Source of the DNA: Bolinopsis microptera
Taxonomy: Eukaryota; Ctenophora; Tentaculata; Lobata; Bolinopsidae
Assembly: GCF_026151205.1 (NCBI RefSeq)
Contig: NC_087074.1
Location: 4,462,001 to 4,526,000, forward strand
Length of the DNA: 64,000 bases
Direction of reading: 5' to 3'
In this document: positions 12,643 to 25,066 of the stretch, in pieces
Position numbering within the stretch: position 1 is the stretch's first letter
Layout of the letters: every line of letters begins with the position of its first letter
Position numbers and translations under genes: made by a program
The notes under the pieces: generated by a model
Seen by the model: only the letters and a program-made list of their open reading frames with translations
What the model was told of the DNA's origin: nothing
Database searches by the model: none

Positions 12643-13067
12643 AGAGTAGAATTAGAATTAGAATTAGAATCAAATTTACACAGCAATACAATAAGAATAA
12701 AAAATAATTTAAGAGGCTTCAATCTGCTGTGCAGGACATTCAAGTCAGTCAAAAACTGTTAGCAGAACACCCTTCTAGGGACATAAGGATATAGCATGTA
12801 AAATAAGTAAATTGTAAAACAAAATAAGTAATAAATTAATGAGTGGTAAAATAGGATATGATTTAACAGTGAACTGTGGGCATGAAGGTAACAATTAATG
12901 TTGAAAATTACATAGATGCCCACTTTGGAATTTCGTAAGTAATATTATTTACAGTTATACACAGAGAAGTATAGAACAACATTAGAATGGCAATGATAAC
13001 AAATGGGAACGAATAAAGGAGATGTTTAAAGTTCTATACTTCTGAAAATAGGTCATATAATGCAGGG
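12643..13067 (-). mobile_element. LINE B, 3' UTR with ATTCTA microsatellite tail
   Basis: Read on the minus strand, the segment ends in GATTCTAATTCTAATTCTAA (12643-12672 region), a tandem hexamer like the 3' tails of CR1/L2-type LINEs. It directly abuts LINE A coding sequence. Upstream on the minus strand it continues, after removal of hAT1 and one copy of its 8-bp duplication, into 19285-19660, which encodes the LINE B C terminus. I infer a single 5'-truncated LINE B inserted in LINE A in the same orientation. Confidence 0.6.
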
Positions 13068-13075
13068 GGCCTTTC

Positions 13076-16000
13076 CCCATATCCAAAAAATTTTTAATTT
13101 CCTACATTCTCAATTTTTTCGTTTTCTGTGGCCCGCTCGCTTCGCTCGCATAAAAAGTCTCTGTATTCGCGCGGTTCAAAGATTTTTCATGGCGGATTCC
13201 AGATTCTCAATTTTACTTTTTTAGGGCCCGGAATGCTTTTTAATAGATAATCCTAGGTTACTTTTGGGGGCGAAGCCCCCAAAAATTTTGGAAATTTAAA
13301 CTAGATTTGGCCTCCTGGAACGAATCTGACAATGGAGAACGATTTTAGCATACTATTTTCTGATTTTAAATTTTTATTGGGATAAATTGTCTGGATTCTA
13401 GAATCCCTAAACACTTGGCTTAACTAAAGCACGAAATAGGAGACAGCATGAAGTATCAACTATCAAGAGTTTATAATTTTGGCAAAAATGTTTTCTCATC
13501 TACTACCATCACTTTCTGCTTTCAAGCTATAAACTAATACAGGGTTAAGGGAATTTGGAGAAGGAAGCAAGTATGAGACCAAATATTCAAGAAACAAGTT
13601 ACAAGGAATTTAAATTTTCCAAAAATATAATAATGACTATTAGTATTTACTATTTAAATAAGATAGGAAACGCAACAAAGAATGCTTATGCATTATGCAT
13701 GTTTAGACGTATTACATCAACTCATAATACTATATAATTTTCTTTGAACTCCTGACATAAAGTTATTACAATTGCATTGATGACCGTTCACAACATTACA
13801 TGATTGATAATGCTATTATCAAAACTGGAATGGTAGTCTATATTGGGATTTGCAGAAGTTTTCTATAGCCGCCCCCATCCCCCCATGGGTGGTTTTTAGA
13901 AAAGAGTGGTTTCTTGCCATTCTCGTAGCAACCTGTTGAACAAGCTTTTCACCCTCAGCAGAACATGGTGATGGGGCCATCAGCCTAATCTGGAGCTCTT
14001 TTTGCACTCTTCTGTCATCCCTATCTGTATTCTTATAACGTAAGTGTAATGCATCTATCAAAGATCCCTGACTCTCTGCAATGGCCTCACTTGTGGCGAT
14101 AGTCAGGATCTTTAAGAATCCATGAAGTGTTCTCTGTGGAAAATCATTATAATGTTTGATCAATAGCACCCGGAGGATATGTTGAAAGTTGGAGGACTTG
14201 ATTTGTGTCACAATCTTGTTTGTAACTTCGCACAGTTTTTCAACAGTATACACCACAGATTTGACTGGGCATTCGAACTTGGCACCCAAGTTTTCAGGAT
14301 TGTACGTACAGCTATGTGTATGGGGGGAAACCTGTGAAAGCAGCGTGTTCATGAGCCCAGCATATGACTGCAAGTGGTCGTTTTTTGTCATATAATCTAC
14401 TCGCTTGCAAAAACCCGTCAATATTGCTGAGACAAAAAGTTTGAATCTTTTAAAAATATTCTCCTGGACAAGCGGCTTATAGTGAGCCCACAGAGTGTTT
14501 CGGCCAACTGATGGTACACCCATGAACTCTCCTGATTCTAGGTCTTTTTTAGCATCTCTAAATAGTTTAAATGCTTTTGAATCTGGTACCGTCTCCTTTT
14601 CAAGACAGTTTACAAGATTTTGTAACTCATCTCTGAACATTGAGATCTCGTTAAACATGTCATTTATGATACTATCGTTCTCTTGGAATTTCGACGAAAT
14701 GGCAGAAAGACGCCGACACGTGCAAGCCAAAAATGTCAGCGACTGAATAAATCCATTGTCCGTGATTTGTCTTAAATAAGACTCAGCATCTGAATCAGGT
14801 AATTGTTTCTGCAATGTACTGACAATTGCCTTGTAATTATTGAAAAACGCTACGTACACACGTTCACAATCGACAACAAACTTCTTACTCTTAAAAATTT
14901 TCGGTTTTATCAACTTTTCATTAAGTTCCTCCGCAGACTTTATGAGTGTCTCAAATGACTTACCGAATTTGATGTGACTCAAAACTTTCTGCAACGTATC
15001 GACGTGTTTTTTCAATGGTGGTACTTTCTTGAAACCGTCCAAAATTGCACGCTCTAATACATGAGCTGGGTCCCACACTTCTGCTGGATGACATTCAGTT
15101 TGATCTATTAAGTTAAGTTTCAAGATGTGTTCCAATACGTGTAGATCAATGTATTGTCCATCGACAGCTGTTCCGGAAAAGCACAATTTTATCAGCCTGC
15201 TATGAATACCAAAAGATTTCAGTAAACTGGTTATATCTCTAGCTAAGGCTTCTCCAGTATAAGCAGTGCAAGCGGGATGACCTAAGTACAGATTAACAAA
15301 CAGAGGCTCGTCTTCATCAAGGCTTTTCGATAAATTGATTGTTCGAAGAGAAACCATTTGTCTGGATCTCGATCCAGATGTGACCTTATCAGCGATTACT
15401 GAAAAAGTGGGTGGATTTCCTGTTTGCTCTAACGGGGTAGTCATAAAATCAGTAATCTTAGAGTTCAAAATATCAGCTGTAATGTCCACAACTTCAGGAG
15501 GTACGCTGTAGGAGTGATTTTTGGACCCAATAAACGCTCCTGCTTTATGAACATTGGCAAGTCTTGGAGTTATGCTATCAAATGAATCACCCAATTTGAT
15601 GGACACAAAACATGTTCTTACAACATTGACGGCAGCATTTAAGTTATTGCTTTCAGAAGCTCGTTTGCGGGCTCTAGTTTGGGTGAAGTGATCTGTTGCC
15701 AAACTATGCATTTTACTTTCAAGCAAATGTTTCTTAATGTTTTGTTTTAGGCTCTTAAACCATCTATTTGTGCGATTCACATCAGGTATGGGCTTGGTGA
15801 TGTCCTCAAGAACGGGTACAATAAAATTCCCTGTCATACTATAGATATCCATCCTTGCTTTATAGTCAGAACAAGTTTTACAAATAATACTGGCTCGTTC
15901 GCAATCGTCCTCATTCTCAGAATAGCTTAAAGAAGGGGCCACCAGTACGTCAGACAAAGACTGAGCATCTGCCACGATCCTGAAAAAATAACACAATTTC

Positions 16001-19000
16001 ACATAACGCACGATTCGATCAGCTATTTGAATTGTACTTACAAGAGCCGTTAGGTATTTATGAAAGCGGAGGAAAATGCACAAGATAAATGATGATATTG
16101 GCATTGCATAAAAGATCGAAAGCTATTGAGTGTACTATGACTATGTATCCGTAATCCGTCACAAAAAATGTTACAAAAGCGGCACTTTGTAATCGGGCCC
16201 CTAAAAATTCACTCTAGATATCGCTTTTTTAGTTGGTTGGGAGATCTAAGGCTGTTTCAAGTTTGAACCATTGAGCTTGTCAAATAACAGCTCCCAAAAT
16301 CTATAGAAATCGGAAACGATTAAAACTTCGTAACCATAAAATTAGCAAACTTGGTAACCTTCGGGTAAATTTCGGGTGCACGTACAAGGCTCTAGTTGCT
16401 TTGAACTCTCAACAACTTGAAGTTTCAACGCAATTGAAGATGCGTACACATAAACTTCTCAAAGTTTGACAAAATCATGCAATGGTCGTGACGTCATCAG
16501 TTCAACTTTATTATATTTTGTACCTAGCCTATTACACCCATCAAACAATTATCTTTTAGACTTGGGGTCTGAGGATACTGTATCTTTCAATCTTTTGGAA
16601 TTAAGGAGTCCCCAAAAAGTGGCAACTTGAACACAATTATTTTGATAAAGGAGCAACGATTTCGAATTCATGCACGTCTTATAATTTATCCCTAAATTGA
16701 GCATTTTAACATGGAAAAATGGAGTTTTTAAAAAAGTTTTCATTCTCATTAAATTCGCAAAGAAAAACGGCTAAGTGCTAACTTGCTTAGATCGTCACCT
16801 TGGTACTTTTATTTAAGACGTTAGGGGGCTGAGGGCTCGTTATAGTCGCTGGAAGGCCAATCTTTAATCAGCAATATCTTTTGATAGTAATTGGGATGAG
16901 AAGTGAATCGAAGGGGCCCGGATCCTGGGAGCTTGCCAGCTCCCGGATAGGCTAGATGAAGTGTCTTTGCCTCTCCCAAGTGTACTTGTGCAATATTAGG
17001 GAAAAGACAAAAAATGTGACGTCTAATGTTTATGCCACTACGAATAACCAATTACTGGCAGTGCCGCTATTATAATGAGAATAAAGAACAAGTAACAGAT
17101 TCGCTGTATCATTTAATCTAATACCTGGCCTCAGATTTAGGACTGTCTTTTGAATATACGGTTTGAGTGATATGAGCAGTTTGGTTGGATTCAGGCAATT
17201 TTGAAGCTGGCTCTTCTGAGGATTGAACAGTTTGTGGAGACCTGAAATGGCAGAAATTTTTCCTCTGCAATGAAAAACGGAGCAATGCAAATCTATACAA
17301 CTATGTAATGACAGTATGACTGTAATGACAGTATGACGTGTTATATTTACTAAAAAATATCACTAAATAAACCGCGGCAAGAATTTTGAAAAAATCATGG
17401 ATAATTAATGTAATCAATCGTTTAGATAAACAAAATTGACTAATTGTTCCTAAACTCAAAGTGCCAAGCTCAACTAAGTTAACAGTTAAGTGAACTGAAG
17501 GACTAAGAGTAAACTGATGAGTAAAATATGTGATTCAAATTTCAAAATATTGGTACTGCATTCATTACAGTCCGCAGCCGATTTCATGCAAGGGTCATCT
17601 CCGATTCTCCAAGAATGAAATTCACATGTCGTCTGACAGGTTTAATGAACTAATGAATAATACCTTTAAAAGTTTAAGAGGAATTATGATATATGAACGA
17701 GTCGTTAGAATCGATAGATTTTATCAATACAGTTATGAAGTACGGTGTAAAACAACAATAAAACTAAGAAAGTTATGAAGATTGAGATTAACCAAAATGG
17801 TAAGGTGGACTGTCGTATCTTCGAGCAAGAATTAGTTGGTCTGGGTTCAAGGAGGACCTTATCATGTTGAGCCATGTTGCTATTTTTCAAGTAGATTCGA
17901 TAGCTGCAGACCCGCTATTCAGTGCAAAATGAAAACAATGAACATGTATAAAGTGCAGATCACCTAAAAGGCAAAGTACAAACAAGCGCAAACTGTAATT
18001 TTAATTTCGAAGGAATAGATGAAATGACCGTAGCCGTGAAGATAAGTCGTGTTTATTAATATCTCAATCAATTTCACTGCCAAATGACAGTAAAGGGCTG
18101 GAGTCGCCACATAATCGATAACTTGTTATTTTATTTAGATTAAAAACAATTTGAACGTACATGAGCACATCTGTACTGGTTCTCAGTGAGTTCTCATTGA
18201 GTCCAGACCCTGTATTTTCTGCACTCAAGTCAATGTTTGACGTTACTTTAGTTGTATCACGTGCTTTCTGAAAACTGTTACATGCGATGTTTTAACGATA
18301 AATACGGGATTGTAAATTTTGCTCATACTTAAAGCTCTTGATCAGTTTTATAAATTCTGAGTCAAGATCAATCCAAGATATGTATATTTAGCAAAGTGAT
18401 ACCTAACTAGGATCAGGAGCATGTAAAGATAATTCATGCAAAAATGATTTCCACCCAATTAATGTCTTAATGTAATAGCTACCTCAACTTAGGTTGATTC
18501 GGTATGAATTCATAGGGCTGATGCCCTGGGTGACACCTCTTAAAATGAACTTTTAGATTATCGGCTCGAGTACAAACTTCTTTGCATATACCGCATTGGA
18601 CCTCGGATTTAGACTTGAACTTTAGACGATTCATGATTAATAGGAAGTTCAACAACCCAATGTAAGCAACAAAAGCAAGCGGGCAGAGCGACTAATTAAA
18701 AAACTAGAAAAAGTCCAATTCTCACGCCCATTCTAGCATCATCGTACAGATTAGTTAAAACGCTCTGTTTTTCTGATATTTTCTCACGCCACACGAATTT
18801 GGGCTGGGTGTGTGCAGTGTGATACACACATTGAAGACGTGATGTGTATATGCTACTGCTTGCCAATACAGATATCGGGTGACACTGTAGGCATATCCGG
18901 TTTCATAGACTAGATAAGTAGATAGTAAAATGTTAATAAAGTAATAATGACAACTATTTATGTCGTGTACGCGAAAATGCCCCAATAATTAGCATCTGGT

Positions 19001-19276
19001 TAGTGGTTACTTGATGCACAGATTTTGTAGCTAATAGCAACAAACTTTGGTCTGTGAAACGAAATTTGATAGACTGGATCAGTGGATCCCTGACTGAGGA
19101 CATTTAAATAACGGTCCAGCAACTTTTAGTCTGCTCTTTCACTTAAATTCCTACAGAAATATTATCGAAAATTCTCAGAGTTGGCTCTCGAATTTCCTAC
19201 TATTTGTCAAAAATTTCCTACTTTTAAAAATTTCCTACATTCTTAGAATGCGAGAATGCGGGTTTTTGGATATGGG
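13076..19276 (-). mobile_element. hAT1: apparently complete 6.2-kb hAT transposon
   Basis: The ends are CCCATATCCAAAAA and its exact reverse complement TTTTTGGATATGGG. They are flanked by identical 8-bp direct repeats GGCCTTTC at 13068-13075 and 19277-19284. An 8-bp target duplication is the hAT hallmark. Inside, the minus strand carries a spliced transposase gene with no stop or frameshift (13819-18634). Near the left end, at 13131-13150, is a CGCTCGCTTCGCTCGC motif that the unrelated hAT2 also has near its left end. The element sits in the 3' UTR of LINE B. The perfect duplication and intact ORF suggest a young and possibly autonomous insertion. The TIR is short and starts CCC rather than CA, so the boundary could shift by a base. 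Confidence 0.8.
13819..18634 (-). CDS. hAT-superfamily transposase with N-terminal zinc finger
   Basis: Four exons join in phase: 18483-18634, 17793-17879, 17125-17241 and 13819-15979 (stop TGA), giving 838 residues. Exon 1 starts MNRLKFKSKSEVQCGICKE and holds a C2H2/BED-like finger (CGIC...HFKRCH). Exon 2 ends ...KIRQSTLPF, a phrase common after such fingers. Exon 4 carries the hAT/DUF4371-type core: FSVIADKVTSGSRSRQMVSL (Asp about 316), the WDPAHVLERA block (Asp about 422, His about 425), and a C-terminal SEAIAESQGSLIDAL helix (Glu about 750-754). These could supply the D-D-E triad; the residue choice is inference. The protein resembles KIAA1586/ZNF862-like hAT relatives. The frame can also be read past the exon 4 acceptor into the intron to 16104, but that 5' extension is hydrophobic and unlike the family. 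Flanking TIRs and target duplication argue that this is a transposon gene rather than a domesticated host gene. Confidence 0.82.
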
Positions 19277-19284
19277 GGCCTTTC

Positions 19285-19660
19285 CACCCGACAAAAACTC
19301 CAGCACCTTAAAAATTGTTTCAGTTGTCACATAGCTAGAGTGTAGAAATATTCGAAACTATTGTTTATTTCATAGGATGAGACTCCTTGAATTACATCTG
19401 ACATAAATTTAGATTTCATACATTGTGAGAAATTTACACTACATTCTATAGTCCTTATGTTCTCTGGAATTGTATTCCAACATTTTGCACCTAAATATGT
19501 AAAGGTTTTGTGTGTTCTGGATTTGTGAATATAAAGGTTGCACCTCTCAGCATCACGTGATCCTCCGGATACATAAGAAAATTTACCGGTGAATGATGAT
19601 GGTGCAGCCTCATTAAGAATTTTATACATATACGTTGATAGATGGAGTTGTCGTCTTAAG
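19285..19660 (-). mobile_element. LINE B, C-terminal coding remnant
   Basis: The minus strand reads KWLPLHLRRQLHLSTYMYKI, then a block with FTYLGAKCWNTIPENIR and SQCMKSKF. This is the typical C-terminal module of CR1/L2/Jockey-type LINE ORFs (WLPL...R..., Y.G...WN.LP..IR, F...K). It is fused without a stop to LINE A residues (...VHWQEPSVKYVYRN), so the breakpoint lies somewhere about 19660-19690 and is not sharp by eye. Downstream it continues into the 3' UTR interrupted by hAT1. Confidence 0.6.
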
Positions 19661-19689
19661 TGTAAGGGTAACCACTTCATATTTCGATA

Positions 19690-19948
19690 TACATATTTTA
19701 CTGATGGTTCCTGCCAATGAACATCCAGTGCAATTTTTGCTACTTTCTTGTATAATATATCAAGTAGTTCGTTTTCAGTGCTTTCAAGGCGACTATAGTA
19801 ATCTATTGCAAGTTTGCAGGCTTCAAAGAATAGGGGGTGGCGCCCGCTTTCGCCCCAGCAACCTATATTTGATGCTTTTGAATGGACGGACAAAGACCAC
19901 TTGATAAACTTTAGGTGGAATTTTTCATAGTGGTCTAGTGAAATGTAC
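19690..19948 (-). mobile_element. LINE A, upstream coding piece, interrupted by hAT2
   Basis: The minus strand encodes KFIKWSLSVHSKASNIGCWG, then ESGRHPLFFEACKLAIDYYS and related residues. The G-E-x-G-R-x-P-L phrase is typical of the region after the RT in several LINE clades. If hAT2 (19957-25058) and one copy of its 8-bp duplication are removed, the frame runs unbroken into 25137-25067 (KTMRYLSKIDDKVSLQHTLK joined to YISLDHYEKFHLKFIK). Its natural C-terminal continuation is the remnant at 11992-12642. Confidence 0.72.
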
Positions 19949-21058
19949 TTCAGGGTCAGTGGCGTAACGTTACTTTTTGGCGCCCCCCGCTCAACTCAAA
20001 AAGCGCCCCCCTTTCTGGAGCGCGCTCGCTTCGCTCGCTAGATTTGTCCGAGGGCCGTTGCCATCACAATTTTTTAATTTTAAAACGGAACATAAATGTG
20101 TGCCAATAAAATTTAAATTTGGAAAGTGAGAAGCCGCGCGCAAATAATTTCACATGTAAGCCGCGCGATTTAGTAATTAAATCGCCAGTAATTTGCGCAT
20201 GATTGTTTTCGCGTTGGATAAATTGTCAGAATCTTGTTCGCGTTTCATTGTCGTTTGACATTAGACATTACATTCGAAACAGCCGTTAGGTAATTTGTCA
20301 TTTGTCTGATTAGTGGTGGTACTGTTAATTTGTGATAAACAATTAACAATGAAACAATTTTGTGAATTGTGTGTTTCATATTGTTAGTGTAACAAGGAGA
20401 ACTGTTTTAAGCTGCTGTATATGTTACAAAAATTTATATTATATTAAGGTTACCGGTTGTTCATGTAAATTGTAATCATCAATGGGGTAAAATATCAAAT
20501 ATGCCGTACTTAGTTTACGCGAACATTATGCGAATGTATGTTATTATAAATATCCTCACAGCTGGTCGAATATGTAGAACTGCATTGGGAGTATGGGCGG
20601 TGTACAATCAATATTTACTACTGAGTTGTTTTAGCAGTTTCTACGTTCTTACGTTTAGCTCAGTCTTTATTACGAGGAACTGATTCAGTGGAGATAAGTC
20701 AATTTTGTAGGACTCATTTTAGTCGAAGTTTAGGCAACGATGCCGTTTCTTACTTGTCCGCAGGTTAATATTATTCATATGTTATTGATAATGATAACTG
20801 TGTTCAATGAGGAGTGTTGGTTGGTGTCTTCTAGATGTGTGTAGTCTGTAGTTGATAACATCGATAGAATAATACTGAATATTATAGGTACTGATCATGA
20901 TTGGTAGTACTCTTAAACTTGGTACCTAGTACTCTTAAACTGTTTGCGCTTCAGTGTTGAGAAACACTGAGAAATTATGTAATGTTGGTTGTTAGTTAAT
21001 TTCGTTCTGTATTGAATTGGTAAGTTTGTCAGAAACATAATGTAGCTAATAGGATATA

Positions 21059-22698
21059 CAGGGTGGCCCATAAGTGACTACCCACACGCAACCTCTTAAT
21101 AACTCACGTAATTCGTCTCCAAATTGCACCAAAATTTCAGAGATTATAGATATGGGTCAAACTTAGATTTCCTGAAAGTTTCGTAAGCCACGCCCAATTA
21201 CAGTGGGCGTGGCGTGACACTCCCTCTTTTTCACTATTGTCTTCATAAAATGAGAACGCTTTAAGCTAAGAACTCGAAATTTTTTGCACACATTTGGCTT
21301 GATAATTGAAAACTTTTCCAAAAGTTTCAAGTTCATTGGTTTAAATATGGCTGAGTTATGACCATTTTAAAATCCATCGGATATGTGATCCGAGCACTCA
21401 GTCAGTGATATTTGCACTCAATTAGTGATCTCGTCACCCAATCTGATCAAGAGTAAGGCGTTAGCGTGTATTAATGAGGTTCATTAGGCTTTGATTGGAT
21501 ACCGATGATGACTTTGCTAGAAAGGGAAACACAAATTTTTAGGATAAAAAACAGATCGTGACCTTTTCAGGAAAAGCCGTTCTCTCCACCACTATAGCTG
21601 GTCTAGTAGAGTCCCAGTGAATTGCATTCTGGGAGTTGACATATCCGTTTATATGGCCTTGTCGCTGTACCAGATTTCGTCCTCAAAGTAGGGATCCACA
21701 TTCTGCTTGGACAGGAATGTGTTGGCGAAATCTATCCTCGATTGGAAATCACGGTCCAAAAGTTTGTGTTTCTTTGTGATTCGGTAGGCCCGGTTAGAAA
21801 GGTCTTGCTTTAGGATTCGCTGAAGGGTTCTGCTGATCTCTAAGGCAGGAGCTCGTTTCCAGGTGCCAATCTTAGGTGTGTCCATCACGTCACCAACAAC
21901 CATCGTGATGTTTTCTACAGTCCTCGCAGTTCGTCTTCTGCCGACTCTTTGCCGATCGTGTGCAGAAAACGTAAACTTGATCTTGTGATGAATGTCAAAG
22001 CAGCTTTTCCGGCAAGGGGGTGGTCGGTTGAATTTCATCTGAAATTGTCGTTTAATCTGAGGGTAGAAATCCCCACTTTCTTTCTTCAGGTAGACGAACA
22101 ATCGTTGTTCTGCAGTAAAGGGAGGATAGTGAACCATTTTCGATGATTCAATGGATGGTTCATTCCTTTTTATTGATTGTAAGGAACCTGTGACTAGCAG
22201 GGCTAACAAGCCCTGAAATGGTGACACCACCATAAATTCGTGTGATAGCGTTTTAGGTGCAGTCAGCTGTATAGGCCGGCCCATAAGCAGGCTGCAACCA
22301 ATCAAGCGGTGCATGTGAGCCAAACAGGCCATTAACCAAGTGACGAGATCACTGACTGAGTGCTCGGATCACGTATCCGATGAGTTTTGAAATGGTCAAA
22401 ACTTAGCCATATTTTAACCAATGAACTTGAAACTTTGGGAAAGGTTTTCAATTATCAAGCCAAATGTGTGCAAAAAATTTTGAGTTCTTAGCTTAAAGCG
22501 TTCTCATTTTATGAAGACAATAGTGAAAAAGAGGGAGTGTCACGCCACGCCCACTGTAATTGGGCGTGGCTTACGAAACTTTCAGGAAATCTAAGTTTGA
22601 CTCATATCTATAATCTCTGAAATTTTGGTGCAATTTGGAGACGAATTACGTGAGTTATTAAGAGGTTGCGTGTGGGTAGTCACTTATGGGCCACCCTG
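21059..22698 (-). mobile_element. Mariner/Tc1-like element with ~370-bp inverted repeats
   Basis: It is flanked by TA on both sides and starts CAGGGTGGCCCATAAGTGAC, ending with the reverse complement GTCACTTATGGGCCACCCTG. The inverted arms run about 21059-21440 and 22330-22698 and are nearly identical by eye, including the GCCACGCCCAATTACAGTGG segment. The interior encodes a broken transposase on the minus strand. It sits inside hAT2. Confidence 0.85.
21539..22332 (-). pseudogene. Mariner/Tc1-like transposase, broken
   Basis: The N-terminal frame (from about 22140) shows the helix-turn-helix start PPFTAEQRLFVYLKKESGDF, then PPPCRKSC, VGRRRTARTVENI, the second DNA-binding block LQRILKQDLSNRAYRITKKH, and FEDEIWYSDKAI, which is the first catalytic Asp box. 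A frameshift and stop follow. The next frame continues with the conserved INGYVNSQNAIHWDSTRP and ends at VTICFLS plus stop. The second half of the DDE domain is missing, so the protein cannot be functional. The 5' extension MACLAHMHRL... overlaps arm sequence and is probably not coding. Confidence 0.8.
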
Positions 22699-22709
22699 TA
22701 ATAGAACGT

Positions 22710-23842
22710 TACTCGTTTTATTAAGCAAATCGTCGAGGAAACAAATATTACACACTGACTGTAACAGTAAACTAATGTATGGGACACACCTTAGAAACAC
22801 TTAATAATCGATTTATAATCGATCATATCCTTGACGCTCCGTTGGGACAGTTACCATGGCAACATACGGGGGATTCGGGGAATGGTTAAAGAATTCTACT
22901 GACAAGCTTGATCAGTAAAACATTACTGCCGCTAGATTACAAGTATGCCACGTCATTTCAAGGCAATGAGATAGATCGGTGCACTTTATACGCATTCAAT
23001 TATAGCATTACTTGGTTAGCAAATCACGTGATATCTCTGGAATTATCACCATGGTTACTGGGTAGGTGTTCAGACTCCACAGATGTAATATATCAACTGA
23101 CCTCTTCGTTTTAACATCCATGTTTAACGGATAAATGGAGCTTAAATAGTTATTAGTTGGTACGATCAAATGTAATCTTTACACAAATGGTTTCGTGTTA
23201 TTAAGCAAATCGTCGAGGAAACAAATATTACACACTGAGTGTAACAGTAAACTAATGTATGGGACACACCTTAGAAACACTTAATAACTGATTTATAACC
23301 GATCATATCCTTGACGCTCCGTTGGGACAGTTACCATGGCAACATACGGGGGATTCGGGGAATGGTTAAAGAATTCTACTGACAAGCTTGATCAGTAAAA
23401 CATTACTGCCGCTAGATTACAAGTATGCCACGTCATTTCAAGGCAATGAGATAGATCGGTGCACTTTATACGCATTCAATTATAGCATTACTTGGTTAGC
23501 AAATCACGTGATATCTCTGGAATTATCACCATGGTTACTGGGTAGGTGTTCAGACTCCACAGATGTAATATATAAACTGACCTCTTCGTTTTAACATCCA
23601 TGTTCAACGGATAAATGGAGCTTAAATAGTTGGTACGATCAAATGTAATCTTTACACAAATGGTTTCGTGTTATTAAGCAAATCGTCGAGGAAACAAATA
23701 TTACACACTGAGTGTAACAGTAAACTAATGTATGGGACACACCTTAGAAACACTTAATGTAGTGATATACTTAATAACCGATTTATAACCGATCATATCC
23801 TTGACGCTCCGTTGGGACAGTTACCATGGCAACATACGGGGG
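22710..23842. repeat. ~480-bp tandem repeat, 2.35 copies, inside hAT2
   Basis: The TTAAGCAAATCGTCGAGG block recurs at 22721, 23201 and 23673 (periods 480 and 472). The first two units are nearly identical, including a duplicated 68-codon open frame at 22908 and 23388 that I regard as spurious. The third unit breaks off after CATACGGGGGA. The unit also holds the palindromic-like series TAATCGATTTATAATCGATC. Confidence 0.9.
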
Positions 23843-24689
23843 AATGGTGAACTTATACATTATACAATTGAAAAGTGCGTGTGTGAGCTGTACTCACTGT
23901 ACTGATTGTCCATTATCTAATGCTGTTAGCGAGTTTTTATGGTAGTAATAGTATGGACTATGGTTGTTACCAGATGATGATGTTAAACATTTAAATGTAT
24001 ACTTTTCTATTTATTGGTAGTTGTTCGAATGATTATTGTTATTTGTTAGAACTTGCAGTTGTAGCCGACTTTGTTTTGCTGCCAGAAGTAGTAATGATTT
24101 GAAATGGCTGTTGTATGGTGTCACAACTAGTAACTACAAAGAGTGACCTATTTTTGTAGGAATTGTTTCCGTACGTTTTAAAAAAATGTATTAATGAACA
24201 AACCTTTACATTAATGAAATTCCCGGATATAGCATGTGTTTATATGAACTACATGCCGAATGCCGATATGTGTGGAGTGTGGTTGCTCACTGTATATGCA
24301 GAGTTGGGATGTGACTGAAAACATTGAAGTAAGTATTGAGGTTTATTTTGAATCATGTAAATTGTAAATAGCTTTAATATTGTGGCATCTGTGGAGTTAT
24401 GTTAGGTATTAACTATTATGCCATGTGGTGAAATTTGTAGAAGGAAGTGGTTTACAGATTTATTTGTAAATTAACATCAAATTTCCCAAATCAGGTTTCG
24501 TTACCGTTGGAAGATTTCATGTACATAGTACATACTATGCAAAATGTGGAGTCAATTGTACGCTGACGAAAGCTGCAAAACAACTGAGCCAGCTCCACAA
24601 GCACGACCTGACTGAAGAATTAAATCTTATTTGTCTGTGAATATTTCGCTACGTAGCTTGTCAGCCTTCAAGTTCATTTTGGTGCCAAT

Positions 24690-24755
24690 CTGAATAACTG
24701 TACAGCCAGTGCTGAAAAATCCTTTAGCAAACTGGAGCTATTTAAAAACTCCGAA
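24690..24755 (+). pseudogene. hAT dimerisation-domain relic
   Basis: A short plus-strand frame reads LNNCTASAEKSFSKLELFKN, matching the hAT C-terminal signature (T-x-A-E-R-S-F-S-K-L-x-L-I-K). Downstream, frameshifted phrases resembling M-G and L-A-I-I-S follow. It dates the element as hAT and gives its orientation. Confidence 0.75.
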
Positions 24756-25066
24756 GCACAATGGGTAACTAAACGATAGATTAAGCAGTTTACAGTTTAG
24801 CCATCATCTCAACAGCAAGACAAGTGCTTGCTTTGCACTATATTTAATTTTAGAATTTTACAAATCTTACAACAGTAGCACGATATTTAACAACTTTTGG
24901 ACCTTATATACCAAGTATTTTATTACCAGGGGCGCCATATTTCTAGGGGGCGCCAAATTATGAGGAGGGGCGGCAGAATTTTGGCGCCCCCCTCTCACGG
25001 CGCCCCCCCCCCCCCCCCCCGCATAGCGGGGTCTGCGGGGCCTTACGTTACGCCACTGTTCAGGGT

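Larger units (their letters stand above)
19957..25058 (+). mobile_element. hAT2: decayed 5.1-kb hAT element
   Basis: The ends are CAGTGGCGTAACGTTAC and TTACGTTACGCCACTG, flanked by perfect 8-bp direct repeats TTCAGGGT (19949-19956 and 25059-25066). Near the right end, at about 24690-24755, is a degenerate hAT dimerisation motif, so the transposase read rightwards. No long ORF remains. The element has itself been hit by a mariner (21059-22698) and carries a 480-bp tandem array (22710-23842). Shorter relatives with the same ends are at 25806-26077 and 26963-27251, and are probably its MITE derivatives. Confidence 0.82.

Noticed and set aside
15980-16104. N-terminal hydrophobic extension of the hAT transposase frame
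   Set aside because: It lies upstream of a strong acceptor, and the upstream exons join that acceptor in phase; the extension does not resemble the family.
22908-23594. Two identical 68-codon frames as a possible duplicated gene
   Set aside because: They follow from the 480-bp tandem duplication inside a decayed hAT; there is no family motif or splice context.
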